64,000 nucleotides of DNA from Verrucomicrobia bacterium ADurb.Bin006. GTDB lineage: Bacteria > Verrucomicrobiota > Verrucomicrobiia > Limisphaerales > J093. The notes under the pieces were generated by a model, which saw only the letters and a program-made list of their open reading frames with translations, was not told where the DNA came from and searched no databases. Both the position numbers and the translations under genes were made by a program. Location: the NCBI GenBank assembly GCA_002071485.1, contig MWFF01000061.1, positions 1-64,000 on the forward strand, written 5' to 3'. This document shows positions 44,856 through 53,644 of this stretch, piece by piece (the first letter of the stretch is position 1; each line of letters opens with the position of its first letter).

Positions 44856-45723
44856 TTCGATTCGCCGGGTGGGCCTGGTCGGGAATCCGGAGAAAGTCGC
44901 CACCCGCAGCGTGGCGCGCAAGGCGAGGGCGCTGATTGCCGCCGCCGGCCGGGACGTGCTCGTCGATGCCGGCACGGCCGAGTTTGTCGGGCTTTCCGAC
45001 GCGCGTTTCGAGTCGGTCACGGCGCTGGCCGGGGAGTGCGATCTGCTGATTGTGCTTGGAGGGGACGGCACGATTCTCCGTGTCGCCCGGCAGGCCGCCG
45101 GCTCCGGCACGCCGATTCTGGGGATCAACCTGGGCCGTCTGGGCTTTCTCACCGCCAGTTCGTCCGCCAACCTGGGCCGCACCCTCGAGGCGGTGTGGTC
45201 GGGGCAGTGCCACGTCGAGTCGCGTCCCCTGATCGAGGCCACGGGTCGGGGACGCCACGGGCGGATTCACGAGCTGGCGCTCAACGACTTTGTCGTCAGC
45301 CACGGCATGGTCCCGCGCCTGATCGAACTCGAGGTGAAGGTCGACCGTGAAGTGCTGACCAGCTACCGAGGCGATGGCTTGATCGTCAGTTCGCCGACCG
45401 GGTCGACGGCGTACTCGCTCGCCGCCGGCGGCGCCGTGGTGAGTCCCCAGGCCGATGTGTTCGCCCTCACGCCCATCTGCCCGCATACACTCTCGAATCG
45501 GTCGGTGATCGTGAGCCTGAGTTCGACCGTCGAGGTCCGCCTGCTTAGCGAACGGGTGGACACGTTCCTGGCCGCTGACGGCCAGACCCGCGCCGAGTTG
45601 CGGGTCGGCGACTGGCTCAAGGTGCGGCGCAGCCGCAGCACGACGCACTTGGTGCGCTTGCCGGAGAGCTCGTTTTTTGGGACGCTGCGCCAGAAACTGA
45701 ACTGGAGCGGGTCCAGCGTCTGA
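44839..45723 (+). CDS. nadK: NAD kinase
   Basis: It phosphorylates NAD to NADP using ATP or polyphosphate. It has 294 residues from a TTG at 44839 that lies inside the end of tlyA, so translation is probably coupled. The GGDGTILRVAR motif with the catalytic Asp is at about 73-83; also visible are LGRLGFLT, LNDFVVSHG, SYRGDGLIVSSPTGSTAYSLAAGG and PICPHTLSNRSVI. A GTG within RVGLVGNP is a possible alternative start, but would leave only a few residues before the first strand. Confidence 0.95.
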   Translation: MKRLPDSIRRVGLVGNPEKVATRSVARKARALIAAAGRDVLVDAGTAEFVGLSDARFESVTALAGECDLLIVLGGDGTILRVARQAAGSGTPILGINLGRLGFLTASSSANLGRTLEAVWSGQCHVESRPLIEATGRGRHGRIHELALNDFVVSHGMVPRLIELEVKVDREVLTSYRGDGLIVSSPTGSTAYSLAAGGAVVSPQADVFALTPICPHTLSNRSVIVSLSSTVEVRLLSERVDTFLAADGQTRAELRVGDWLKVRRSRSTTHLVRLPESSFFGTLRQKLNWSGSSV

Positions 45724-45804
45724 GGAGAGCAGCCGGCGATCAGGCCCGGCCTTGCCCGGGTTCGACGGTCGCGCGACGCGTCTGCCTCCGCAAGCCGCAA
45801 TGAC

Positions 45805-46818
45805 ATGGTACGTCTGGTTGACATCGCGAGGCAGGCCGGTGTGTCCGTAATGACGGTCTCCCGCGTATTGCGGGACGCGCCGAACGTCTCTACGGCCACC
45901 CGGACGCGTGTGCACGCCCTGGCGGAGCAGATGGGCTATGTGCCCAATGCCATGGCCCAGAGTTTGCGCACCCGCAGCACGCGGCTGATCGCCTATGTCG
46001 TCCCAAGCGTCGCCGATCCGATGGCCACGCGCATTCTGCTGGCCCTCAGCGAGCAGGCGCATGATCTTGGACACGACTTGCTCGTAAGCCAGTCGCTCAA
46101 TCGGCTCGACCGGGAGGAGACCTGCATCCGCCGCGCGCTCGCCCGTCGTGTCGAGGGCTTCTTCCTTCAGCCGGTCTATCGGCTCGATCCCTCCGCCCCC
46201 GCGTACGACGAGGTGCGGCGGCACGGGGCGAAGGTGGTTGTCTTGGGGCCTAAACCGCCGTTCTGCGAGGCGTTCGTCAACGTCGAGGCCGACGAGGCCC
46301 TGGCGGCCGGCGAGGCCACTGCCCATTTGATCGAGCTTGGCCATCGCCGCATCGCATTCCTGTCAGGCCCGCCCACGTCGCCCGCCGCTCAGAACCGCTT
46401 CGAGGGTTATCGTCGCGCCCTGCGCAAGGCCGGGCTCGAGGTCGATGACGGTCTCATCTTTCATGCCGGCGAAACGATGGAAGACGGGATGAAGGCGGCC
46501 GCGCAGATGCTCGGCGAGAGCGCCGCCGCCACGGCGGTTCAGGCGGTCAACGACCAGGTCGCCATGGGAGCCGCCGCGTTCTTCTTCGATCGCGGCCTGA
46601 GAATCCCGCAGGATATTTCGGTCGTGGGCTGCGGCAACATCCCGTTCAGCGAGTGCTTTCGCGTGCCGCTCACGACGGTGCGGCAGCCCAAATACCAACT
46701 CGGTTTGGCCGCCGTTGGCATGATGCAGGCGCTGCTCCGCGGCGAATCGGTCAGTTCCCGGTTGCTGCCCGGCACGCTCGTTGTCCGCGCCAGCACCGGA
46801 CCTCCCCGAGCCGGTTAG
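45805..46818 (+). CDS. LacI-family transcriptional regulator
   Basis: A 337-residue repressor-type regulator. The N-terminal helix-turn-helix and hinge read LVDIARQAGVSVMTVSRVLRD and MGYVPNAMAQSLRTRST. The periplasmic-binding-protein-like effector domain runs from about 62 to 330 (IAYVVPSVADPM, GHRRIAFLSGPPTS, FSVVGCGNIPFSECF-like). These usually control carbohydrate genes, but no transporter or hydrolase is adjacent, so its target is elsewhere or one of the distant sugar genes here. The TAG stop is formed by a possible family A repeat. Confidence 0.93.
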   Translation: MVRLVDIARQAGVSVMTVSRVLRDAPNVSTATRTRVHALAEQMGYVPNAMAQSLRTRSTRLIAYVVPSVADPMATRILLALSEQAHDLGHDLLVSQSLNRLDREETCIRRALARRVEGFFLQPVYRLDPSAPAYDEVRRHGAKVVVLGPKPPFCEAFVNVEADEALAAGEATAHLIELGHRRIAFLSGPPTSPAAQNRFEGYRRALRKAGLEVDDGLIFHAGETMEDGMKAAAQMLGESAAATAVQAVNDQVAMGAAAFFFDRGLRIPQDISVVGCGNIPFSECFRVPLTTVRQPKYQLGLAAVGMMQALLRGESVSSRLLPGTLVVRASTGPPRAG

Positions 46819-46884
46819 CCCGCGCATGACACAAATTCAGGGCAACGCGGATCGGTGGGTTGCGGTCGCCTGCTTCGCACAGGC
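46818..46884. repeat. Possible family A repeat, copy A8 (67 bp) at the LacI-gene stop codon
   Basis: The preceding TA plus the first G give the TAG stop. The sequence starts GCCCGCGCATGACAC and ends CGCACAGGC, so the ends are inverted and the length matches the family exactly, but the interior is poorly conserved. Confidence 0.4.
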
Positions 46885-46891
46885 CATGATC

Positions 46892-46966
46892 TCACGCCAA
46901 GACGCAAAGCCGCCAAGGCCGGACAGGGTGGGGCAGTTGTCCAGGCGTCTTCGCGTCATTGCGTGA
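46892..46966. repeat. Palindromic element with TCACGC-CGCCAAGG arms
   Basis: The left arm TCACGCCAAGACGCAAAG and the right arm, complement of TCACGCAATGACGCGAAG, pair imperfectly over about 26 bp. Together with A8 it fills much of the 323-bp gap between the LacI gene and the convergent panB. No gene is seen in the remainder. Confidence 0.55.
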
Positions 46967-47141
46967 ATCATAGCCCCAATTCCAGGAGCGGCCCCAACGA
47001 GGAAGTCCGCCGATTTGGCAATGCCACGGCACGGGCTGCGCCATGCGGATGCTCGGATTCCGTGCAGAGGCCCACAGTCTTGGCAGGGCCGAGTGGCAAG
47101 CAGTTTTGTGCACAAGTGTTGCGCGCCGTGAAGGGCTCGAG

Positions 47142-47912
47142 TTACACCGAGCGGCTCCAGTCCTCGATGGCCGCGCGCATCTGGTCGAAGGCCCGGACGC
47201 GCGGCGTCACGAACCGCGGGGTGAACCAGGGAAATGTCCCGACCAGGTCATTGACGACCAGGATTTGGCCGTCGCAGTCGGGTCCGGATCCGATGCCAAT
47301 GGTCGGGATGGCTACCGCGCGGGTAACTTCGAGGGCAACGGCCGGCCAGACCAGTTCGAGCACCACGGCAAAAGCCCCCGCCTCGGCCAGGAAGCGCGCG
47401 TCTTCGAGCAGGGCCTTGCGCTCGTGCTCGCGTTTGCCCTTGATGTGATAGCCGCCTTCTTCGAGGACATGCTGCGGCAGCATGCCGAGGTGGCCGAGGA
47501 ACGGAATCCCTTCGGCCACAATCGCCCGCACCTGGTCCGCGATGGCCAGCCCTCCCTCGGCCTTGACGGCCTCGGCTCCCGCGGCCACGAGCCGACGGGC
47601 GTTGACGACGGCTTCCGCGGGCGTGCGGTAGCTCCGGGAGGGCAGGTCGGCCGCGAGGAGAGCCCTGGGGCGGGCCCGTGCGGCGGCGCGGGTGTGATGT
47701 TCCATGACTTCCATGGTCACCGCGGTGGTATCCGGGTAGCCCAGGACGACCATTCCGAGCGAATCCCCGACGAGAATGAGCGGGATGCCGGCTTCGTCCA
47801 GCAGACGGGTCGTCGGGTAATCGTATGCGGTCAGGGCCGGGATTCTTGCGCCGCCCTTGCGAGCCCGCACGTGATCAGCGGTGATCTTCGAAGTATCCAC
47901 GCAGCCAAACAT
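47142..47912 (-). CDS. panB: 3-methyl-2-oxobutanoate hydroxymethyltransferase
   Basis: The first committed step of pantothenate (and CoA) synthesis: transfer of a hydroxymethyl group from methylene-THF to 2-oxoisovalerate. It has 256 residues. Motifs are LTAYDYPTTRLLDEAGI, LVGDSLGMVVLGY (metal Asp), AVKAEGGLAIADQVRAI, IPFLGHLGMLPQHV and GIGSGPDCDGQILVVNDLVG. The start at 47912 (MFGCVDTSKITADHV) gives the normal N-terminus. It is transcribed towards the LacI gene and divergently from recF, with 92 bp between. Confidence 0.96.
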   Translation of the reverse strand: MFGCVDTSKITADHVRARKGGARIPALTAYDYPTTRLLDEAGIPLILVGDSLGMVVLGYPDTTAVTMEVMEHHTRAAARARPRALLAADLPSRSYRTPAEAVVNARRLVAAGAEAVKAEGGLAIADQVRAIVAEGIPFLGHLGMLPQHVLEEGGYHIKGKREHERKALLEDARFLAEAGAFAVVLELVWPAVALEVTRAVAIPTIGIGSGPDCDGQILVVNDLVGTFPWFTPRFVTPRVRAFDQMRAAIEDWSRSV

Positions 47913-48004
47913 GCGTCGCCACGAGCAGGGAACAAGCGGAAAATGAGATTGGCCGATGCCAGGATTGCTTTGAAGTCCTGTCACCCTGCGATTACGCTTC
48001 GGCC

Positions 48005-49105
48005 ATGCATTTGGCCCACCTGCGTTTGCGCGATTTCCGCAACTACGCCCGGCTGGATGCCGATTTTCCGCCCGGTTTCCACCTGCTGCTGGGGAACAAC
48101 GCCCAGGGCAAAACCAACATTCTCGAGGCGATCTACCTGCTGGCCACCCTGCGCTCGTTTCGCGGTGTCGGGGGCGCGCAGATGGTGCGGCATGGCCAGA
48201 AAGGGTACTTCGTTGGCGCCTCGGTCGTCGGCCCGGGCACGCGGGAGATCAAGCTGTACTGGTCGGCGTCCGAGCGGCGGATCAGCCTCAACGGCCAGCC
48301 GATCCGCCGTTTGACAGATTACCTCGGCGCGGTGCGGGCGGTGGTGTTCTGCACCGAGGACCAGCAATTGGTGAAGGGGCCCGGGAGCCGGCGGCGGCGG
48401 TTTCTCGATCTTCTGCTGTCGCAGACAGCGCCGGCGTATCTGCCGCTGCTGCAGCGCTACCTCAGGGCCCTGCGCTCGCGCAACGCCCTCCTCAAACAGC
48501 GCGTGACGGACGAAGCCGCCCTGGACAGCTTCACCCGTGAGGTCGTGGCGGCGGGCAACGAGATCATGCGATGGCGACGCGAATTCACGCCTCGCCTCTC
48601 TCCCCTGGTGCGGCTTGCGTATCGCAAGATCTCGAACGGCGCGGAGGATCTCCGGCTCGATTATCAACCGAGCGCGAAGGTGGATTTCGCGGTCGAACTG
48701 GCCCAGGCGCGCTCTCGGGAGCGTATCTTCCGGACCACTGTCTGCGGCCCGCATCGCGACGAACTGCGGCTGTTGCTCGACGAGAAGCCGGTGGCCCAAT
48801 TCGCCAGCGAGGGACAAAAACGCACCCTGGCCATCGCCCTCAAGATGGCCCAGGCCGAGTATGTGACGGGTCTGCATGGCGCCCCGCCCATCCTGGTGAT
48901 CGACGACGTGATGGGCGAGCTGGACGCGAAGCGGCGCAGCGGCCTCTTGCCGTTGATCGAGCGGTCGCACCAGGCAAGCAGCCAGGTGTTCATGACGTGC
49001 ACGGAGGAGAACTGGCCGCGCGAACTCGGCCGGCAGCTTCATCGCTGGGAGGTGCGCGCGGGCACGCTGATCCGGATCGAGGACTCGATCCGGGGTCCGA
49101 TGTGA
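48005..49105 (+). CDS. recF: DNA replication and repair protein RecF
   Basis: An SMC-like ATPase that loads RecA at single-strand gaps with RecO and RecR. It has 366 residues. The N-terminus LAHLRLRDFRNYARLDADF, Walker A GNNAQGKTNILEAIYLL (about 30-46), TVCGPHRDELRLLL, the signature region SEGQKRTLAIALKMAQ and Walker B/D-loop PPILVIDDVMGELD are all typical. Despite the usual dnaA-dnaN-recF-gyrB order in many bacteria, here recF is about 36 kb from gyrB. Confidence 0.95.
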   Translation: MHLAHLRLRDFRNYARLDADFPPGFHLLLGNNAQGKTNILEAIYLLATLRSFRGVGGAQMVRHGQKGYFVGASVVGPGTREIKLYWSASERRISLNGQPIRRLTDYLGAVRAVVFCTEDQQLVKGPGSRRRRFLDLLLSQTAPAYLPLLQRYLRALRSRNALLKQRVTDEAALDSFTREVVAAGNEIMRWRREFTPRLSPLVRLAYRKISNGAEDLRLDYQPSAKVDFAVELAQARSRERIFRTTVCGPHRDELRLLLDEKPVAQFASEGQKRTLAIALKMAQAEYVTGLHGAPPILVIDDVMGELDAKRRSGLLPLIERSHQASSQVFMTCTEENWPRELGRQLHRWEVRAGTLIRIEDSIRGPM

Positions 49106-49166
49106 TCGGCCGTGTCGAAACGGTTGAATGCGCACGGGGACCATGAACCGGTGCGAAGCGCCGACG

Positions 49167-49186
49167 CCTGCCTGCCGGCAGGCAGG
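49167..49186. repeat. Perfect 20-bp palindrome upstream of serS
   Basis: CCTGCCTGCCGGCAGGCAGG. It lies in the 223-bp leader between recF and serS. The same motif type occurs in imperfect form at 1346-1376 and within family E elements. Nothing else is seen in this gap. Confidence 0.8.
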
Positions 49187-49328
49187 GCCTCGTCGCCCCG
49201 AACTCCTTCAAAAACACTCTTCGGCGGGGGACGAGCCGTTCCCCTCCTGGGTTCGGTTCATTGCGAGAGAGACTTGGGGGTCTCGCGTCGCCCTTGCCCA
49301 GGCAAGGGGCGGCGCGCATACTCGGCGG

Positions 49329-50645
49329 ATGCTCGATGTCAAACTGATTCGGGATCAGCGGGACCTGGTGCGGGAACGCCTGGCCAGCCGGGGCGGCGGT
49401 GACGAGGCCAAGGTGGACGAGGTGCTTGGGATCGATGCGCAACGGCGCCAGGCTTTGGCGGAGGTCGAGGCTCTCAAGGCGCAGCGCAACCGTGTGTCGA
49501 AGGAAATCGGCGCCCTGATGGGGCAGCGCAAGCTCGCCGAGGCCGAGGCGCGCAAGGCCGAGACGCGTCAGATCGGCGACCGGATTGCCGAGTTGGACGG
49601 GAAGGTCGCGGCGCTCGAGGAGGCGCGGGATCAGGTTCTTCTGCGGCTGCCGAATCTTCCGCACGCGAGCGTGCCGGCTGGTCGGGCTGCCGAGGACAAC
49701 GTCGTCGTTCGGATGTGGGGAGAGAAGCCGGTGTCGGTTTTTCCTCTGCTGCCGCATGTGGACCTCTGCAGTCGGCTGAAGCTGGTCGATTTCGGCCGCG
49801 GCGCGAAGCTGTCGGGGAGCGGCTTCTTGCTCTACACGGGCTGGGGCGCGCGACTCGAACGGGCGCTGATCTCGTTTCTTCTGGACCTGCACACCGGCCA
49901 GCACGAGTACACCGAGGTCTCGCCGCCGTACCTGATCGGGCGGGACTGCATGGTGGGAGTTGGGCAGTTCCCGAAATTCGAGGATCAGGCCTACGCGGTG
50001 CAGGAGGGATTGGACAGTTCGACTCTGGGCAAACTCTACCTCCTCCCGACCGCCGAGGCGCCGGTTGCCAACATCCATCGGGACGAGATTCTCCTGGAGG
50101 CCCAGCTTCCGATCCGTTACGTGGCCTACAGTCCGTGCTTCCGGGCGGAGGCGGGCGCGGCGGGCGTGGGGACGCGGGGGATGATCCGCGTGCACCAGTT
50201 CGACAAGGTCGAGCTGATCAAGATTGTGCGGCCGGAGGATGGATACGCGGAGCACGAGAAGATGGTGGCCGATGCGGAGCGGGTTCTGCAACTGCTGGGG
50301 CTGCATTATCGGGTTGTGCTCTTGTGCGCGGGGGATATGGGATTCGCCAGTGCCAAGACCTATGATATCGAGGTCTGGGCTCCCGCGCAGGGCCAGTACC
50401 TCGAGGTGTCAAGCTGCTCGAACTGCGAGGACTACCAGGCGCGCCGGATGAACTGCCGGTACAAGCTGGCCGACGGCGGCAATCGGTTCCCGCACATCCT
50501 CAACGGCAGCGGAACAGCCTTGGCCCGCCTCTTTGTCGCGCTGATCGAGACGCACCAGCAGGCCGACGGTTCGGTATCGATTCCCGAGCCGTTGCGCCCC
50601 TACCTGGGCGCGGACCGTCTGCCCCTGCCGGCGTGCTGCCCATGA
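49329..50645 (+). CDS. serS: Seryl-tRNA synthetase
   Basis: Charges tRNA-Ser (and tRNA-Sec) with serine. It has 438 residues. The N-terminal coiled-coil arm (about 28-105; EVEALKAQRNRVSKEIGALMGQRKLAEAEARK region) binds the tRNA long variable arm. The class II core holds motif 2 in SPCFRAEAGAAGVGTRGMIRVHQFDKVE and motif 3 in LNGSGTALARLFVALIE; TAEAPVANIHRDE and SSCSNCEDYQARRM are also typical. The ATG at 49329 (MLDVKLIRDQRDLVRERLA) is the family start. The stop overlaps the glgA ATG. Confidence 0.97.
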   Translation: MLDVKLIRDQRDLVRERLASRGGGDEAKVDEVLGIDAQRRQALAEVEALKAQRNRVSKEIGALMGQRKLAEAEARKAETRQIGDRIAELDGKVAALEEARDQVLLRLPNLPHASVPAGRAAEDNVVVRMWGEKPVSVFPLLPHVDLCSRLKLVDFGRGAKLSGSGFLLYTGWGARLERALISFLLDLHTGQHEYTEVSPPYLIGRDCMVGVGQFPKFEDQAYAVQEGLDSSTLGKLYLLPTAEAPVANIHRDEILLEAQLPIRYVAYSPCFRAEAGAAGVGTRGMIRVHQFDKVELIKIVRPEDGYAEHEKMVADAERVLQLLGLHYRVVLLCAGDMGFASAKTYDIEVWAPAQGQYLEVSSCSNCEDYQARRMNCRYKLADGGNRFPHILNGSGTALARLFVALIETHQQADGSVSIPEPLRPYLGADRLPLPACCP

Positions 50646-52093
50646 GGATTCTACTGGCGAGCAGCGAAATCTTCCCGTACTCGAAGAGCGGGGGCCTGGC
50701 GGACATGGTGGCGGCGTTGGCCAAGTCCCTGGCCGCGGCGGGACACCAGGTCGGGGTGGTCACGCCGCTTTACGCCGGCATTCGCGAACGTTTTCACGGA
50801 TTGCATCCGTTCGACTGGCGGATGCAGTTGCCGCTGGGAGGCAACCTCGTGAGCGCGTCGGTCTGGGTGGCCGAGCCGGCGGCGAACCTCACCCTCTACT
50901 TCATCGACCAGCCCGGCTTTTTTCGGCGTCGCGGGCTGTACGGCACGCCACAGGGGGAGTTTGCGGACAACGCGGATCGGTTTGTCTTTTTTGCGAAGTG
51001 CGTCGCGCACCTGGCTCGATATTTGCCCTGGGTTCCGCAGGTCGTGCATGTGAACGACTGGCACACGGCGCTCACCCCCTTGCTGATCAGGCATCAGGCC
51101 TTGACCGATGGATGGGCCGCGCCGCCGGCCACGTGCCTCACCATCCACAACCTGGCCTACCAGGGTGTCTACCCGGCTCAGACGTTCGCGCTGTCCAATC
51201 TCCCCTGGTCCTATTTCACCGCGGACGGCGCCGAATTCCACGGACAGTTCAACTGCCTCAAGACCGGCCTGGTCTCGAGCGACGCGATCACGACCGTGAG
51301 CCCGAGCTACGCCGGGGAGATTCAAACCCCCGACCACGGGTGCGGTCTCGAGGGCGTTTTGCGCCTCCGAGCCGGCGCCCTGACCGGGATTCTCAACGGG
51401 GTCGATTACGACGAATGGCGGACTACGGGCAACAGGTTTCTGGCGGCGCCGTACGAGGCCGACGATCTCTCAGGCAAGGACGCGAACAAGCTCGCCCTCC
51501 AGCGCGAGATGGGGCTTCCGCCGATGCCCGGCACGCCGTTGTTCGGGATGGTGACTCGGCTGGTGCATCAGAAGGGGATTGACCTGGCCCTGGGCGCGCT
51601 GGAAGAGATGCTGGCTGGCGATCTTCAGTTCGTCCTGCTGGGAAGCGGTTTGGTCGAGTTCCAGGAGGCGTTCCTCGAACTCGAAGAGCGCCATCCGCTC
51701 AAGGCGGCAATCCGGCTCGGTTACAATCACGCCCTCGCACACCGCATCGAGGCCGGCTGCGACTTCTTCCTGATGCCTTCGCAATTCGAGCCAAGCGGCT
51801 TGAATCAGATGTACAGCCTGCGCTACGGCACGGTCCCGGTGGTGCGCGCGACAGGCGGGCTGATCGATTCCGTCGTGGACATTCGCGAAAACCTGGAGCG
51901 CGCCAATGGCATCAAGTTCCGGGATTACTCGACGGCGGCACTGGCCAAGGCGATGCGCAAGGCCCTGGCCCTGTACCGTGAGCCGGATCTCCTTCTCGAT
52001 TATCGGCGCAACGGCATGCGGGCCGATTTCTCGTGGGACCGGAGCACCGCGCAATACGTCGAGGTCTATCGGCGCATCACACGCCGCGCTTGA
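50642..52093 (+). CDS. glgA: Glycogen (starch) synthase, GT5
   Basis: Transfers glucose from ADP-glucose to growing alpha-1,4-glucan. It has 483 residues. The N-terminal substrate motif is KSGGLADM (E. coli KTGGLADV). Also seen are HVNDWHTALTPLL, TIHNLAYQGVY, NGVDYDEW, VTRLVHQKGIDL and the C-terminal SQFEPSGLNQMYSLRYGTVPVVRATGGLIDSV, including the Glu-based EPSG site. The start overlaps the serS stop as ATGA, an unusual but clear coupling. It converges on the MamK-like gene with repeat A5 between them. Confidence 0.96.
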   Translation: MRILLASSEIFPYSKSGGLADMVAALAKSLAAAGHQVGVVTPLYAGIRERFHGLHPFDWRMQLPLGGNLVSASVWVAEPAANLTLYFIDQPGFFRRRGLYGTPQGEFADNADRFVFFAKCVAHLARYLPWVPQVVHVNDWHTALTPLLIRHQALTDGWAAPPATCLTIHNLAYQGVYPAQTFALSNLPWSYFTADGAEFHGQFNCLKTGLVSSDAITTVSPSYAGEIQTPDHGCGLEGVLRLRAGALTGILNGVDYDEWRTTGNRFLAAPYEADDLSGKDANKLALQREMGLPPMPGTPLFGMVTRLVHQKGIDLALGALEEMLAGDLQFVLLGSGLVEFQEAFLELEERHPLKAAIRLGYNHALAHRIEAGCDFFLMPSQFEPSGLNQMYSLRYGTVPVVRATGGLIDSVVDIRENLERANGIKFRDYSTAALAKAMRKALALYREPDLLLDYRRNGMRADFSWDRSTAQYVEVYRRITRRA

Positions 52094-52125
52094 TCTCCCG
52101 CCGATCCGGGGGGCGCGCGGCGCCA

Positions 52126-52192
52126 GCCCGCATCGTCACTTCTTTTGCGTGCTCCAGCTTCGCGGTGTCCAAAAGTGGAGAGAAATGCAGGC
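52126..52192. repeat. Family A repeat, copy A5 (67 bp) between convergent genes
   Basis: It begins GCCCGCATCGTCACTTC and ends GGAGAGAAATGCAGGC. On the minus strand, TA (52193-52194) plus its first base gives the TAG stop of the MamK-like gene. It lies between two convergent genes and, as a palindrome, could act as a bidirectional terminator. The same length as A3. Confidence 0.8.
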
Positions 52193-53361
52193 TAACGGCC
52201 TGCAAGAGAGATCCACTGGTTTTCTTTGGCCTGGCGTCCGGCGACGACGGCGCCCTCGGCGACGTGCTGTTTGTAATTCTCGCCGACGGTCAGCACTCTC
52301 GGTTTTTCGTAACCTTCCTCGCCGAGGAGACGTTCGAGTTCGGGGGCCAGGTGGCGGACGCGGCTGCCGCCGCCGGTGAGGATGATGTTCTGCATCAGTT
52401 CGCCCACGCTGTCGGTCGAGGCCTCGGCGATGATCGCCCTCACGCAGTCCAGAATCTTGAGCAGCAGTTGCTGGCAGGCATCGCCCATGATCTCTCCCAG
52501 TTCGAGTTTACGCGGTTTGCCGCCGACCAGCACGCTTGTCGTGATCGGGCTGTCGATCTTGCCCACGTAGGAATGGGCTTCCTTGAGTTCACGGATTTTG
52601 AAGAGGGAGAGTTGGACATCCGGATAGGCCTGGCCGATGGCCGCCTGGAGAAGGGCGTCGATCTTGTCGCCGGCAAACGGCACGCTGATCTGGTCGTCGG
52701 CGGTCGGGAAGTAGCCTTGCACCAGGCAGACATCTGTCGTTCCCGCGCCGATGTCCACAAAGACCGAATTGCGGACCGGGTCGAGATACGCGGGATCGCC
52801 GAGCTTTGAAGGATCGCGAAACCCGAGCGCGGCCAGGAAAGGCTCCGGGACGAGCAACGCCTTGTGAAAGAAGCCGCCCAGGGCCTCGAGCAGATGCTCG
52901 CGGGCGGTCCGATCCGCCGAGGCGGGCAACCCCGCCACCACGCGCAGTTCGACCCCTGCGGGCGCGTTGATCAACTGACGCAGATGGCGGATGAAATCGT
53001 GCGCGGCCGCCATATCCACCACTATGCCGCCGGCCAGCGGCGGGACCATGCGCAGATACATGCGGTTCTTCTGGGCCAGGTGGCCGAAAAGGACCTTGGC
53101 ATTGTCGGGCAGGAGATTGTCGACGATGCCCTCCTTGGCGTATCCGACAACGGTGGGAATGATCTCGCTCAGAAGAGGTTGCGTCGAGCCCAGCGGTGCC
53201 ACCTTCAGGCACGACGTGTTCGTGCCAAAATCGAGGCCGACGAGCATGATAGCGCCCTTCACAGGCTGCACGGTTTCGACCGGCACGGTCGCCGGGCTCA
53301 CTTTGAGGGTCTGGTCTTTCGCGGTTTCCGCGGTCAGTGGCGGGACGTAAGTAGTGCGCAT
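52192..53361 (-). CDS. MamK-like bacterial actin ATPase
   Basis: A 389-residue actin-superfamily protein. Phosphate 1 is VGLDFGTNTSCLKVA (about 41-55) after an N-terminal extension of about 38 residues. Phosphate 2 is VFVDIGAGTTDVCLVQG, and the adenosine motif is IILTGGGSRVRHLAPEL. The blocks VPEPFLAALGF, QISVPFAGDKIDALLQAAIGQAYPDVQLSLFKIRELKEAHSYVG resemble magnetosome MamK more than MreB, in my judgement. No magnetosome genes are nearby. It probably forms cytoplasmic filaments; the cargo is unknown. The start at 53361 (MRTTYVPPLTAETAKD) could be shortened to the Met just before VGLDFGT. Confidence 0.85.
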   Translation of the reverse strand: MRTTYVPPLTAETAKDQTLKVSPATVPVETVQPVKGAIMLVGLDFGTNTSCLKVAPLGSTQPLLSEIIPTVVGYAKEGIVDNLLPDNAKVLFGHLAQKNRMYLRMVPPLAGGIVVDMAAAHDFIRHLRQLINAPAGVELRVVAGLPASADRTAREHLLEALGGFFHKALLVPEPFLAALGFRDPSKLGDPAYLDPVRNSVFVDIGAGTTDVCLVQGYFPTADDQISVPFAGDKIDALLQAAIGQAYPDVQLSLFKIRELKEAHSYVGKIDSPITTSVLVGGKPRKLELGEIMGDACQQLLLKILDCVRAIIAEASTDSVGELMQNIILTGGGSRVRHLAPELERLLGEEGYEKPRVLTVGENYKQHVAEGAVVAGRQAKENQWISLAGR

Positions 53362-53644
53362 TGGGTCATTCGGTTCGCGTCGATCGGGCGGTCTGCCACC
53401 GGCCATCCAACCGGTGAACGGCGCCCGCTGGCGTCCGAGTGTGGCGATGGACGGGGAAAATGCAAGCGCGTGCCGCGCCGAAGGCACGATTTTTTGGGCG
53501 GCCAGTGTCGGTGTGGCATCTGGTATGCCTCATAAAGCCCATTGACAGGATGTCGATTCGAGCTATTAAGAAGGCACGATAAGCGCGCCGAGGGCAGAAA
53601 CGGCAGACGGCCCGGGCGGGTGAACCAACCTAACAACTGGACTC

